Source of the DNA: Actinophytocola sp.
GTDB lineage: Bacteria; Actinomycetota; Actinomycetes; Mycobacteriales; Pseudonocardiaceae
Direction: 5' to 3'
Assembly: GCF_009379765.1 (NCBI RefSeq)
Contig: NZ_WHTD01000018.1
Span: 1 to 64,000 of the forward strand
DNA: 64,000 nucleotides
Positions 19,789-28,745 of the stretch are shown here, piece by piece. Position 1 is the first letter of the stretch; each line of letters starts with the position of its first letter. The translations under genes and the position numbers were made by a program. The notes below the pieces were generated by a model. That model was given only the letters and a program-made list of their open reading frames with translations, was not told where the DNA came from and did not search any database.

Positions 19789-20552
19789 TCGTGGTGCCGT
19801 TCCACCAGGACACGGCGTTGCCCGAGGGGACGCTGCCGGTGCCCGCGGGCGTCACGGTCGCCACGGACCTGCCGGCGGGTGACCGGTGGCCGCGGCTGGT
19901 CGCGTTGTGGGACGCGGTCGCCGCCACCGTCGCCGCCGATCCCGCGCCGGTCGTCGTGTCGGGGGACTGCCTCGTGGCGCTCGGCGTGGTCGCCGGGGTG
20001 CAGCGGGCGGGCGCCGACCCGGCGATCGTGTGGTTCGACGCGCACGGCGACGTGCACACGCTGGAGTCCAGCACGTCCGGCTACCTCGGCGGGCTCGCGC
20101 TGCGCCTGGTGCTGGGCGCGCACGCCGACCGCGTGGCCGAGCCCCTGGGCCTCCGCCCGATCCCCGAGCGCCGCGCCGTCCTGGTCGACGCCCGCGACCT
20201 CGACCCGGCGGAGGCCGACTATCTCGCCGCCAGCGACCTCCGCCACTGCCCGGTGACCGACGTCGAGCCGCCGGACGGACCCCTGGTCCTCCACGTCGAC
20301 GTGGACGTGATCGACAGCGCCGAGCTGCCCGGCCTGCTGTTCCCGGCCCCCGACGGCCCCTCGACCGCCACGGTCGTGACGGCGGTCCGGCGCATCGTCG
20401 CCACCGGCCGGGTGGCCGCGCTGTCCATCGCCTGCCCGTGGCACCCCACCCCAACCGAGGGCCGCCGCGACCTCATCGAGGCGCTCGCGATGAGATTCGG
20501 CGTCGCGGGTGGTCCGACCGTCGACCACCCCGACCGAGGAGGCACCCCATGA
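19785..20552 (+). CDS. Arginase/agmatinase (ureohydrolase) family protein
   Basis: 255 residues. The family's metal ligands are visible: GDCLVALGV (in place of the usual GGDHS), WFDAHGDVHTLE (DAHxD) and LHVDVDVID (DxDxxD). The first ligand region has Cys where His is usual, so metal binding may differ. Related enzymes hydrolyse guanidino or formimino groups; the substrate cannot be assigned. Starts and stops overlap both neighbours (ATGA), so co-translation is likely. Confidence 0.8.
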   Translation: MIVVPFHQDTALPEGTLPVPAGVTVATDLPAGDRWPRLVALWDAVAATVAADPAPVVVSGDCLVALGVVAGVQRAGADPAIVWFDAHGDVHTLESSTSGYLGGLALRLVLGAHADRVAEPLGLRPIPERRAVLVDARDLDPAEADYLAASDLRHCPVTDVEPPDGPLVLHVDVDVIDSAELPGLLFPAPDGPSTATVVTAVRRIVATGRVAALSIACPWHPTPTEGRRDLIEALAMRFGVAGGPTVDHPDRGGTP

Positions 20553-21109
20553 GCACCGTCCTGTTGTTGGTCAGCATGTCGCTCGACGGCTACGTCGCCG
20601 GGCCGAACGTCGCGGCCGACGAGCCGATGGGGGAGGGCGGCGAGCGCCTGCACGAGTGGATGTTCGCCGACCCATCACCCACGGACGTCGAGCTGATGGC
20701 CAGAACCCGAGCGGCCACCGGCGCGGTCGTGATCGGCCGGCGCACCTTCGACGTCGGCCTGCGGCACTGGGGCGACGTGCCCTACCCGGCGCCGTCGTTC
20801 GTCGTCACCCACGAGCAGCGGCCCGAGCTGGCGCAGGAGAGCGGCACGTTCACCTTCGTCGACGGCGTGCCGTCGGCGATCGACCAGGCCCGCGCGGCCG
20901 CCGGCGACCGCACGGTCGTCCTGATGGGCGCCGACCTCGCCAGGCAGGCGCTGCGGGCCGGGCTCGTCGACGAGGTGTTCATCAACCTCGTCCCGGTCAC
21001 CCTCGGCGGCGGCGCGAGCCTCTTCGCCGGCCTCGACGTGCACCTGGCGCCCGCCGAGGTGATCAGCTCCCCGGCGGTGACGCACCTGCGCTACCGCGTG
21101 GTCAGGTGA
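20549..21109 (+). CDS. Dihydrofolate-reductase-like (RibD C-terminal) family protein
   Basis: 186 residues with the RibD_C fold: LLLVSMSLDGYVAGPN near the N-terminus, GAVVIGRRTFDVGLRHWG, LMGADLARQALRAGLVDEV and NLVPVTLGGGASLF. Such proteins are NADPH-dependent reductases of unknown substrate, distinct from the folate enzyme. The ATG at 20549 overlaps the previous stop. The 3' end overlaps the convergent rhodanese gene by 8 bp, so there is no intergenic terminator. Confidence 0.85.
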   Translation: MSTVLLLVSMSLDGYVAGPNVAADEPMGEGGERLHEWMFADPSPTDVELMARTRAATGAVVIGRRTFDVGLRHWGDVPYPAPSFVVTHEQRPELAQESGTFTFVDGVPSAIDQARAAAGDRTVVLMGADLARQALRAGLVDEVFINLVPVTLGGGASLFAGLDVHLAPAEVISSPAVTHLRYRVVR

Positions 21110-21497
21110 CGGCCTTGGTCGGGCCCTCGCGGACCGGGAGGCCCGCCGCGTGCCATGCGCGGAAGCCGCCGACCAGGTCGGTGGCCCGGTGCAGGCCCAG
21201 CGCGCGCAGGTCCCGCGCCGCGAGGCTCGACGAGTAGCCCTCGTTGCACACGACGACGACCACGGTGTCCTCGGTGACGCCGTCGATGCGGTGGTCGCCG
21301 TGCGGGTCGAGGCGCCATTCGAGGACGATGCGCTCGATCGGCACCGAGCCCGGGATCTCGCCCTCGGCCGCCCGGTTGTGGACCGGTCGGAGGTCGACCA
21401 CCAGCGCGCCGTCGGCCTGCAGCGCGGCCGCTTCGGACGGCAAGACACGCGACAGCGAAGCACGCGCCTCGGTCAGGACGTGATCGATGCGGCTCAC
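21102..21497 (-). CDS. Single-domain rhodanese-like sulfurtransferase
   Basis: 131 residues from a GTG at 21497, overlapping the end of the cysteine dioxygenase gene (GTGA). The active-site loop is VVCNEGYSSSLAARDL, with the catalytic cysteine in the expected position; the fold continues ATDLVGGFRAWHAAGLPV. Rhodaneses move sulfane sulfur between thiols, so coupling with cysteine oxidation fits a sulfur-handling operon. Confidence 0.85.
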   Translation of the reverse strand: MSRIDHVLTEARASLSRVLPSEAAALQADGALVVDLRPVHNRAAEGEIPGSVPIERIVLEWRLDPHGDHRIDGVTEDTVVVVVCNEGYSSSLAARDLRALGLHRATDLVGGFRAWHAAGLPVREGPTKAVT

Positions 21498-22055
21498 GGT
21501 TCGACCGGCGCCAAGCGCAGTGCGGCCAGCGACCGCGCGGGCGGCAGTGGCGGGATGTGGTCGGGAATGTCCTGCAAGCTCGCGTACTCCCGGGTCTGCA
21601 CCAGCGGCGGGGAGTACGCGTGCACGCCGGCCGCCTTCGCCGGCCCGGTGTTCCACACCTGGTGCGCGCGGCCCGCGCCGAAGCCGATCGCCGAGCCGGT
21701 GTCGTGCGTGCGGTGCCCGACCGGCCCGCGCGGGGTAGCGGTAGGTCTCCGACAGCGAGCCCAGCACCATCGTGAACGCGCCGGACGCGCCGCCGTGGTC
21801 GTGCGGCTCGGTGCGCCGGCCGGGCAGCCACGACAGCAACCACAGCTCCACCTCCTCGGTCAGCGCCAGCCGCGCCCACCAGCGCTGGGGGCTCGCGAAC
21901 CGGACGAGGTCGAGCAGCGGGCCGGAGAAGGACGCGCCGACCCGGGTGACCAGGTCGCGCAGCTCGTCCGGGGTCCACTGTGGACTGTACGGGCGGAGAA
22001 GTGCGGAGAGGGACGGGGAGACGGCAGGGTGCAGCTCGGCGGTCACTGTGGACAC
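21494..22055 (-). pseudogene. Cysteine dioxygenase with a one-base frameshift
   Basis: The cupin enzyme oxidises cysteine to cysteine sulfinate. The start is the GTG at 22055, with GGAG upstream. The first part reads VELWLLSWLPGRRTEPHDHGG (iron ligands HDH) and LGSLSETYRYP. At 21732-21735 four G on the plus strand (CCCC in the gene) shift the frame; with one base fewer the rest reads RGPVGHRTHDTGSAIGFG, AGRAHQVWNTGPAKAAGVHAY and SPPL, exactly the family's second half, ending at 21494. So one extra C is present. Without correction the third iron-ligand region is lost. Sequencing error is as likely as true inactivation. Confidence 0.82.
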
Positions 22056-22099
22056 GGGAATGCTCCGGAGAGATGATAGGTGCGGCGGGGTCAGCGGGG

Positions 22100-22192
22100 T
22101 CAGCGCGCCGCGGTACACTCGCACGACGCGACCAGCAGCAGGTCCACCGTGCGATCGCGCCAGCTGTGCAGCGACCGGAACATGCCGAGCAT
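22100..22192 (-). CDS. Cysteine-rich leader peptide (putative attenuator uORF)
   Basis: A 30-codon frame, MLGMFRSLHSWRDRTVDLLL then VASCECTAAR and a TGA stop at 22100-22102, ending 44 nt before the cysteine dioxygenase start. The pattern (basic region, R-x-VDLL-x-VAS-C-x-C, short tail) matches the actinobacterial putative leader peptides found upstream of sulfur genes, several of which act as cysteine-responsive attenuators. Here ribosome stalling at the two cysteine codons could tune the dioxygenase-rhodanese transcript. It is too short for standard gene callers; the ribosome site is weak. Confidence 0.65.
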   Translation of the reverse strand: MLGMFRSLHSWRDRTVDLLLVASCECTAAR

Positions 22193-22267
22193 GCTGACAC
22201 GTTGCCACAACGTGGGCTACTCGTCCCACGTCGTGGTACCGCCCGAGCCGGGATCGAGCCGACCCCG

Positions 22268-24379
22268 CTACGCGGCCCGGGGTGTCCGGAACAGCAGCAG
22301 GCTCCGCGGCGGCATCGTCAGGGTCGTCCTCGGGGGAAGGGCCGCCTCCACGGCCGGGGTGCCCCGCCGGACGCCCGTGTCCAGCACCGGCACGAACTTC
22401 TCGCCGAACTCGCCGCCCGGCAGCGTCACGTCGACGGGGGACGGGCCGGCGTGCATCAGCAGCAGCCACGAGTCGTCCGGCACCAGCTCGCCCTCGCGGT
22501 CGCGGGACAGCGACGTCGAGCCGTCGAGCCACATGCCGATCGTGCGCCGCTCCTCGTCGAACCAGTCCGCGCCGGTCATCCGGTCGCCGTCCGGGGCGAG
22601 CCACACCAGGTCCGGCCGGCCCGTGGTCGACGGCCGGCCGTCGAAGAACTCGGGCTGGCGCAACGCGGGCGACCCGGCCCGCAGCGCGATGACCTTGCGG
22701 GCGAACGCGAGCATGTCCTCGGCCCGCGACGTGGGTGTCCAGTCCAACCAGGACGTCTCGTCGTCCAGGCAGTACGGGTTGTTGTTGCCACCCTGCGTGC
22801 GCCACAGCTCGTCGCCCGCGCACAGCATCGGCGTTCCGGTGGACAGCAGCAGCGTGGCCAGCAGGTTGCGCGCCTGCCGGTCGCGGAGCGCGAGCACCGC
22901 CTCGTCGGCCGTCGCGCCCTCGACGCCGCAGTTCCACGAGCGGTTGTCGTCGGTGCCGTCCCGGTTGCCCTCGCCGTTGGCCTCGTTGTGCTTGTCGTCG
23001 TAGGACACCAGGTCGCGCAGCGTGAAGCCGTCGTGCGCGGTGACGAAGTTGAGCGACGCCCACGGCCTGCGGGTGTTGAACGCGTACAGGTCCTCGGAAC
23101 CGGACAGCCGGTAGGCGAGGTCGCGCACCCCGACCCGGCCGCGCCAGAAGTCCCGCACGCCGTCCCGGAACCGGCCGTTCCACTCCGTCCACTGTGGAGC
23201 GAAGCCGCCGACCCGGTAGCCGTCCCCGGTGGCGTCCCACGGCTCGGCGATCAGCTTGCACCGGGACAGCACCGGGTCCGTGGTGATCGCGGTGAGCAGC
23301 GGCGAGTTCGGGTCGAACGGACCGCCGTGCGGGCGGCCCAGCGCGCTCGCCAGGTCCAGCCGGAACCCGTCGACGCCGAGCTCGCCGGCGAAGTACCGCA
23401 TCGAGTCGGTGACCAGCCGGACCACGGTGGGGGAGGCCGGGTCGAGCGTGTTGCCGCACCCCGTGATGTCCACATCGGACCCGTCGCGGTCGAGCACGTA
23501 GTAGGCGGGTGCGTCGAGGCCGCGCATGGACAGCGTCGGCCCGGCCACGCCGCCCTCGCCGGTGTGGTTGAACACCACGTCGAGGATCACCTCGATGCCG
23601 GCGGCGTGCAGCGCGGCCACCATCGTGCGGAACTCCGCGGTCTCCCGGCCGGGCTCGCTCGCGTAGCCCTTGTGCGGGGCGAGGAAGCCGAGCGTGGCGT
23701 AGCCCCAGTAGTTGTGCCGCCCGGTGCGCAGCAGCGGCGGCTCGTCGACGAACGAGTGGACCGGCATCAGCTCGACCGCGGTGACCCCGAGCCGCAGCAG
23801 GTGGTCCACGACGGACGGATGGGTGAGCCCGAGGTAGGTGCCGCGCTGGTGGGCCGGCACGTCCGGGTGGCGCCGGGTGAACCCGCGGACGTGCAGCTCG
23901 TAGATCACCGTCTCCTCGAACGGTGTCTCCGGCTTGGCACCGGTGTCCGGCCCGCCGAGCGAGGTGACGACCGACAGCGGCACGTGCCCGAGCGAGTCCG
24001 TGTGGGACGCCCGGCCGGTCATCGGGTCGGCGCGGTAGCCGAGGGTTGCCTCGAGGTCGGTGACCGTCCCGGTGATCCGCCGCGCGTGCGGGTCGACGAG
24101 GAGCTTGGCCGGGTTGCAGCGCAGCCCGCGGGCCGGGTCGTACGGCCCGTGCACCCGGTAGCCGTAGCGCTGACCCGGGGTGACGCCGGGAACGAGGCCG
24201 TGCCAGATGCCGAACGTGCGCTCGGTGAGCCCGATCCGGTGCTCGCTGCCGTCCTCGGCGATGAGGCACAGGTCGACGGCGTCCGCAATGGACGACGCCA
24301 CCGCGAAGCGCACCCCGCCGGCCTCGGGGTGGGCGCCGAGGGGGAACGGGTGACCGGGGTGCACGTGGACGGAGGGCAT
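22268..24379 (-). CDS. glgX: Glycogen debranching enzyme GlgX
   Basis: 703 residues. An N-terminal CBM48 domain (HPFPLGAHPEAGGVRFAVAS) leads into the GH13_11 barrel. Conserved regions are visible: DVVFNHTGEGG, GVDGFRLDLASALG (nucleophile Asp), CKLIAEPWDATGDGY (acid Glu) and FVTAHDGFTLRDLVSY. The NEANGEGNRDGTDDNRSWNCG stretch is typical of GlgX/TreX. It hydrolyses alpha-1,6 branches of glycogen after phosphorylase trimming, thus working with glgP at 4-6.6 kb. The ATG at 24377-24379 is preceded by a purine-rich site. Confidence 0.95.
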   Translation of the reverse strand: MPSVHVHPGHPFPLGAHPEAGGVRFAVASSIADAVDLCLIAEDGSEHRIGLTERTFGIWHGLVPGVTPGQRYGYRVHGPYDPARGLRCNPAKLLVDPHARRITGTVTDLEATLGYRADPMTGRASHTDSLGHVPLSVVTSLGGPDTGAKPETPFEETVIYELHVRGFTRRHPDVPAHQRGTYLGLTHPSVVDHLLRLGVTAVELMPVHSFVDEPPLLRTGRHNYWGYATLGFLAPHKGYASEPGRETAEFRTMVAALHAAGIEVILDVVFNHTGEGGVAGPTLSMRGLDAPAYYVLDRDGSDVDITGCGNTLDPASPTVVRLVTDSMRYFAGELGVDGFRLDLASALGRPHGGPFDPNSPLLTAITTDPVLSRCKLIAEPWDATGDGYRVGGFAPQWTEWNGRFRDGVRDFWRGRVGVRDLAYRLSGSEDLYAFNTRRPWASLNFVTAHDGFTLRDLVSYDDKHNEANGEGNRDGTDDNRSWNCGVEGATADEAVLALRDRQARNLLATLLLSTGTPMLCAGDELWRTQGGNNNPYCLDDETSWLDWTPTSRAEDMLAFARKVIALRAGSPALRQPEFFDGRPSTTGRPDLVWLAPDGDRMTGADWFDEERRTIGMWLDGSTSLSRDREGELVPDDSWLLLMHAGPSPVDVTLPGGEFGEKFVPVLDTGVRRGTPAVEAALPPRTTLTMPPRSLLLFRTPRAA

Positions 24380-24403
24380 CCATCCATCTTGCCCGTTATC
24401 GGT

Positions 24404-25066
24404 TCAGACCCGGTAAGTGTGCTCCTCGAAGGACTCGTCACCAGCCTGGTCACCGGTCCTGTCGACGGCCGGTGCGGGCCGCCGCCGCACGGGTTCCGGT
24501 GTGGACCCGTGCTCGTGCGCGTCGTCCGGCCGTGCCGAGGTGACCAGCCGGGCGAACAGCTCCTGGTGCGCCGGCCAGCCATGGGTCGACGGGCAGGCCA
24601 GGGTGAGCAGCAGCATCCGGCCCGACCCCGGCTCGGGGACGAACGCCTGCAGCTGCAGCGTCAGCGCCCGCCGCTCCCTGGCCTGCTCCACGCCGGGTAT
24701 CCGCTGCGCGACGACCGCCGGCCCGAGGCCCGTCTCCAGGGCGACGGTCTCCCGCACGTCCGGGCCGCCGACGTCCTCCATGGCGTCCCGCAGCGACTCG
24801 GCGGTGTCCGGGTCCCAAGCCTGCGGCACCTCGAGCACCACGCCGGTGAGCACCGCGGGCGCGGCGTCCGGCGGGGTGACCACGGCCATCAGGAACGCGC
24901 CCTCGCGGCGGGCGGTCTCGACCGCCTCGGTCGCGATCGGCTCCAGGTCGGCGGCCGAGGCAGGCAGGTCACGTAGCGCGCCCATGAGCGCGGCGAACTC
25001 GCGGATCGCGCGTTCCGGCTGGTCGAGCGGGATCCGGTGGACGGTGTCGGGGATGGCGAGGCGCAT
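24404..25066 (-). CDS. Hypothetical protein of a type VII secretion-linked cluster
   Basis: 220 residues, no signal peptide. The body (residues ~1-180) looks alpha/beta, with MAVVTPPDAAPAVLTGVVLEVP and MLLLTLACPSTHGWPAHQELFA; the tail is charged and low in complexity (RRRPAPAVDR). I do not recognise a named family. It follows the 426-residue secretion-linked gene by only 6 nt, so it is in that operon, and may be a chaperone-like or regulatory accessory. Alternative roles cannot be excluded. Confidence 0.65.
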   Translation of the reverse strand: MRLAIPDTVHRIPLDQPERAIREFAALMGALRDLPASAADLEPIATEAVETARREGAFLMAVVTPPDAAPAVLTGVVLEVPQAWDPDTAESLRDAMEDVGGPDVRETVALETGLGPAVVAQRIPGVEQARERRALTLQLQAFVPEPGSGRMLLLTLACPSTHGWPAHQELFARLVTSARPDDAHEHGSTPEPVRRRPAPAVDRTGDQAGDESFEEHTYRV

Positions 25067-25072
25067 CGGGCC

Positions 25073-26353
25073 CTACTTCTTGTCTCGCTCGTTGAGCTCG
25101 TCCCGGACGGTGTTGACGACCGCGTTCTGCGCCGCGTCGCCGCGCGGGTTGGCCAGCAGCTTCAGTGCCTCGAGCTCCCGCTTGTCGGCCGCGGAGAGGT
25201 GGCCGCCGCTCGCGTCGATGGTCCGCGCGGTGGCGTCGACGGAGCTGCTGAACGCCTCACCGGCGAGCTTCGCGTCACCCTTGAGCACCTGGCCCACGCC
25301 GTCGGTGGCGACCTTCAGCTTCAGGCCTTCGCGCAGCGAGCCGGTTTGCCGCGCGTACCTCCCGGTCTCGGCCACGTCCTTGACGAGCTTGGGCAGGCCG
25401 CTGGTGGTGAACCCGTCGGCCGCGCCGCGCGCCGCCCCCTTGGCGCCGCTGCCGAGCCGGCTCGCGCCGAGCACCGGCCTGGCGAGGCCCTTGACCCCGC
25501 CGACCGCGGCGGAGGTGACGGTCCGGCCGGGGACCACGGTGAGCGCGAGCGAGAGGTTGCTCGGCGCGTTGCGCGACCCGGCGACCCGCTGGCCGATGCC
25601 GGCGAGCGCGCTCACCCCCGCGGTCCCGGCGGAGACCGTGCCCAGCACGGCCGCCGCGGGCGCGCCGACGCCGGTGAGCGCGAGCCCGGCGGCCGCCGCG
25701 GCGGTGGCGGCCGAGACGATGCCGGAGACCTTGGAGACGCCGTCGAGGGTCTGGACGTACCAGGCGTCGTTCTCCGGCTCGAACGCGTCGTCGGGACCAC
25801 TGCGGATGCCGTCGGCGGCGGCGTCGGCCTCGCGAAGGTGCTTGGCCTCGAGCCGGTGCGCGTCGTCGACGACCTGCTCGAGCTTGGCGTCGAGGTCGGC
25901 GGCCGCGTCGACCGCGCCGAGGTAGGCGTCGTAGCGCGCGCCGTAGTGCGGGTTGCCCGGGTCGCGCGGGACTGCCGACGCGGCGCTCGTGACCGCGTCG
26001 TCGGCCTCGGCGATCTGCTTCTTGAGCTTCTTGGCCTTGTCCTCGAGGTCCTCGGCCTTGTCCTGGTTTGCCTTCATCAGGGCGCCCCACTCGGCGAGCG
26101 CCTCGGCGGCCGTGCCCATCGCCTCGGCGCCCTTGCCGAGGCCCTGCGGGAGGTCGTCGCCGTGGTCGCTGAACTCCTCCGCGGCGCTGCCGCCCCAGTC
26201 GGCGTCGTCGGTGATCGAGCAGGCCTCCTCCAGCCGGGGGAGGGTGGCCGCGATGGTGCGCATGGCGCGTGACATGGACAGCAGGACCGCCTGCACGGAC
26301 TCCGGCTCGCCCGGGGTCGGGTCGAAGCCGAGCGCGGGGAAGCTCCTGGTCAC
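25073..26353 (-). CDS. WXG/T7SS-associated coiled-coil protein with LGFDPTPGE N-terminus
   Basis: 426 residues. The N-terminus (FPALGFDPTPGEPESVQAVL) is shared with the gene at 26835-28628. A DWGGSAAEEFSDHG segment (WxG-like) and long helices with a KAEDLEDKAKKLKKQIAEAD coiled coil follow (residues ~50-190). A glycine/alanine-rich hydrophobic middle (~215-265) may interact with membrane. This build resembles LXG/WXG-type substrates of type VII secretion. No enzymatic toxin domain is recognisable at the C-terminus. It overlaps the WXG100-like gene as ATGA. Confidence 0.65.
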   Translation of the reverse strand: MTRSFPALGFDPTPGEPESVQAVLLSMSRAMRTIAATLPRLEEACSITDDADWGGSAAEEFSDHGDDLPQGLGKGAEAMGTAAEALAEWGALMKANQDKAEDLEDKAKKLKKQIAEADDAVTSAASAVPRDPGNPHYGARYDAYLGAVDAAADLDAKLEQVVDDAHRLEAKHLREADAAADGIRSGPDDAFEPENDAWYVQTLDGVSKVSGIVSAATAAAAAGLALTGVGAPAAAVLGTVSAGTAGVSALAGIGQRVAGSRNAPSNLSLALTVVPGRTVTSAAVGGVKGLARPVLGASRLGSGAKGAARGAADGFTTSGLPKLVKDVAETGRYARQTGSLREGLKLKVATDGVGQVLKGDAKLAGEAFSSSVDATARTIDASGGHLSAADKRELEALKLLANPRGDAAQNAVVNTVRDELNERDKK

Positions 26354-26724
26354 TTCGTCCCCCGCTGCTGCTCGGCCAGCGTGACGACGGCCGCGCCGCG
26401 CAGCACATTCAGCTGGTCGTCGACGACCTGGCGGTTGGCGAGGTCACGCATCCGGGTCTCGTTGACGTCCTCGAGCGTCTGGTAGTTCGACAGCGCGTTG
26501 CGGACGTTCTCGGCGGTCTTGCCGATCTTGTCGCGCATGTCGCCCAGGTTCGACGACCACTCGTCCATCACCTCGGCGACCGCGGCGCTGATCTCGCCCG
26601 GCCCGAGGTCGCAGCCCTGGGCGCCCAGCGTGCCGAGCACGCTCTCCACCTCACTCGCGACCGCGTTCAGCTCCCCCACCCGCGCCGCGAGCCCGGCCTC
26701 GTCGACGACGTAGCCCTGTCCCAT
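26350..26724 (-). CDS. ESX/WXG100-like small helical protein
   Basis: 124 residues from the ATG at 26722-26724, which follows GAGGAGCGG. The size, a predicted two-helix hairpin (GLAARVGELNAVASEVESVL and MRDKIGKTAENVRNALSNYQ) and a central DEWSSNLGDM turn fit the EspC/WXG100-like secretion targets of type VII systems. The stop overlaps the start of the 426-residue gene, suggesting a co-secreted or chaperoned pair. No ESX ATPase or membrane component lies in the window, so the secretion machine must be elsewhere. Confidence 0.65.
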   Translation of the reverse strand: MGQGYVVDEAGLAARVGELNAVASEVESVLGTLGAQGCDLGPGEISAAVAEVMDEWSSNLGDMRDKIGKTAENVRNALSNYQTLEDVNETRMRDLANRQVVDDQLNVLRGAAVVTLAEQQRGTK

Positions 26725-26760
26725 CCGCTCCTCCTCTTGCTGTGTGTGCTCAGTAGACGC

Positions 26761-26816
26761 CTCGAACGCGTCGTTCGAGACGTTGAGCGTCCCGAGCGCG
26801 TCGTTCAGGGCACTCC
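26761..26816. repeat. Intergenic palindromic repeat (GAACGaCGCGcTCGggaC family)
   Basis: CTCGAACG at 26761-26768 and CGTTCGAG at 26772-26779 form a hairpin with a 3-nt loop. A second related unit (CCCGAGCGCGTCGTTC) follows directly. The same words recur at 38629-38671. Such palindromes are widespread between genes in Amycolatopsis-type genomes; here they separate the 597-residue gene from the WXG100-like gene. Confidence 0.6.
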
Positions 26817-26834
26817 CGATCAGGTGTGCTGTGC

Positions 26835-28628
26835 TCAGTAGACGGTGGGGGCGTCGGCCGCGGGTACCTTTCCTGCGCAGCCGGGCAAGCCGCCCGCGCA
26901 GGGGGTCAAACCGGTGCGGAGGAGCGGCGCCCGGCCGGCCACGACGATGGCGAGGACCGGCCGCGCGTCCGGCTTGTGCAGGAGGAAGGCCCGCAGCCGC
27001 TCGCGCCGCCGCACCGGCGCCTCGCCGTCCCCGGCGACGGGCCCGACCATGACCGCCAGGAGATCCGGGTCGTCCCGGTCCTTGCCCGCGACCGCGTGTC
27101 CTGGTGCGGGGGTGCTCCCGCCCGCCGCCGGCGCCGGCCGAGCCCCGGGGTCGGCCATGGTGAACCGCCCGGGCTCGGGCGCGACCCCGCGCGGGGCGGC
27201 CCGTTCGGCCGGTTGCTCGGCGGGGCGCTCGACGGGCTGCGCCGGCTGTCCGGGCTGCCGCTGCTCCGGCGCGGGTGGGGCGGCCTGCTGCTCGACGGTC
27301 CGGTCGGCGGGCGCCGGCTCGACCTCCGGCCGTACCGGTTCGGGACTCGTGCCGGCCGCCACCGGCGGCGATGGCGCGGCGTCGACCGGGCCGCCGCCTG
27401 CACCTGCTTGGTTCTCGGGTGCGGCATCGCGGATCACGTGGACCGGGGAGTCGCCGCTGCCGGCATCGCGGCCGGGATCGCCGCGGTTCGGGTGGCCGCG
27501 GCCGTGCGGCTCGGCTCTGCCGGGTGGTTCCATCCGCTCCATCCGTGCGGGGCGCTCGCCGGTCCGCGCGAGCGGTTCCGCGTGCCGGCGGGGTGCGTCG
27601 AGGTCCCGCCCCTCGGTGCCGAGCCGGCGGTGCGGCTCGGCATCGGCGGGGGTGGCCGAGCCGACGGCGTGGGTCGTCGCGGTCGGCTCGGCCGGGCGGT
27701 GTGCCGGTAGGTCCGGCATGCGGTGCGCCGGGGCGGTCCCGATGTCCAGCCACCCGGCGCTCGTGGTCGCCCCCGGACCGCCCGGTTCCTCGCGCACGCC
27801 GGGTGCCGCGGCGTCGACGGGAACGCCGGGCAGGCCGGGCAGGCCGGGCATCGCGGGCACGCCAGGCAGATCCGGCCCGCCCGGCTGTCCGGGCGTTCCC
27901 TTCCCGCCGGGCAGCTCAGGCACGCTCGGCCCGCCGGGCAGGCCCGGGAAGCGCGGTCCGTCCGGCGGGCCGGACCCGTCGGCACCGGACAGGCCGGGCA
28001 CGGCCGCCAGGTCGCCGGCGGGGAGCGGGGTGCCGGGGACCGCGCTGCCCGGCCAGATCGGCGTGGCCAGGCCCAGCGCGACGCCGCCCGACCACGCCGT
28101 CACCCGGTCCGACCACCGGGCCGCCAGGCCGGCCGACCCCTCCGGCCAACCCGCCGTGACCCCGGCGCCGGTGAGGGACCGGACCGCCCGGGCGGCGTCG
28201 TCGGCCTGCCGGAGGTGGCGTGCCTGCAGCCGCCGCGCGCGGTCCAGCACCCGGGCCAGCTCCTCGCGCACCACGGGCCGGTCGTCGGCGGAGGCGGTCA
28301 GCTCGGCGCGCAGCCGCCGGGCTACGAGATCGAGCAGCTCGGCCTCCCGCTGGTTGGCCACCAGCCGGGACTGCCACCCCGCCAGCGTCCGCGTGGTCGC
28401 CCGCAGTGCCGCCGCGAGTCCGTCCAGCCCGGCCGGCAACGCACCGGTGGCGGCGCGGAACGCGGCCGCCGCCGGACCCGACCAACCGCCCGCGCGCACC
28501 GCCCGGCGCAGGCCACCGGCCGAGCAGTCGAGCACCCCGAGCGCGTGCTCGACCCGCGAGAGCACCACGTCGACGTCCGCCGCCTCGCCGGGGGTCGGGT
28601 CGAAGCCCAGCCCCGAGTATGTCCGCAT
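26835..28628 (-). CDS. Proline-rich T7SS-linked protein with LGFDPTPGE N-terminus
   Basis: 597 residues from the ATG at 28626-28628, with GGAGG 6 nt upstream. Residues ~1-190 are helical (GLGFDPTPGEAADVDVVLSR, GGWSGPAAAAF with a WSG turn, then coiled coil). Residues ~210-290 are collagen-like GLPG/PGVP repeats, ~300-530 a proline/alanine-rich linker, and ~530-597 a small folded end (DPDLLAVMVGPVAGDGEAPV, GLTPCAGGLPGCAGKV). The N-terminus matches its neighbour at 25073-26353. Secretion through a type VII system is inferred; the final domain is unrecognised. Confidence 0.6.
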   Translation of the reverse strand: MRTYSGLGFDPTPGEAADVDVVLSRVEHALGVLDCSAGGLRRAVRAGGWSGPAAAAFRAATGALPAGLDGLAAALRATTRTLAGWQSRLVANQREAELLDLVARRLRAELTASADDRPVVREELARVLDRARRLQARHLRQADDAARAVRSLTGAGVTAGWPEGSAGLAARWSDRVTAWSGGVALGLATPIWPGSAVPGTPLPAGDLAAVPGLSGADGSGPPDGPRFPGLPGGPSVPELPGGKGTPGQPGGPDLPGVPAMPGLPGLPGVPVDAAAPGVREEPGGPGATTSAGWLDIGTAPAHRMPDLPAHRPAEPTATTHAVGSATPADAEPHRRLGTEGRDLDAPRRHAEPLARTGERPARMERMEPPGRAEPHGRGHPNRGDPGRDAGSGDSPVHVIRDAAPENQAGAGGGPVDAAPSPPVAAGTSPEPVRPEVEPAPADRTVEQQAAPPAPEQRQPGQPAQPVERPAEQPAERAAPRGVAPEPGRFTMADPGARPAPAAGGSTPAPGHAVAGKDRDDPDLLAVMVGPVAGDGEAPVRRRERLRAFLLHKPDARPVLAIVVAGRAPLLRTGLTPCAGGLPGCAGKVPAADAPTVY

Positions 28629-28745
28629 TGCCGCCTCCACCAGCCGTTCCGGCCACCGAGTCAAACCGGACGAAGCGGTGCGGCGAAACCGTCACTGCAC
28701 ACCGAGGCAAACCGAGGGCACGGCCCGGCAAAGGCCTCCTGTTGA

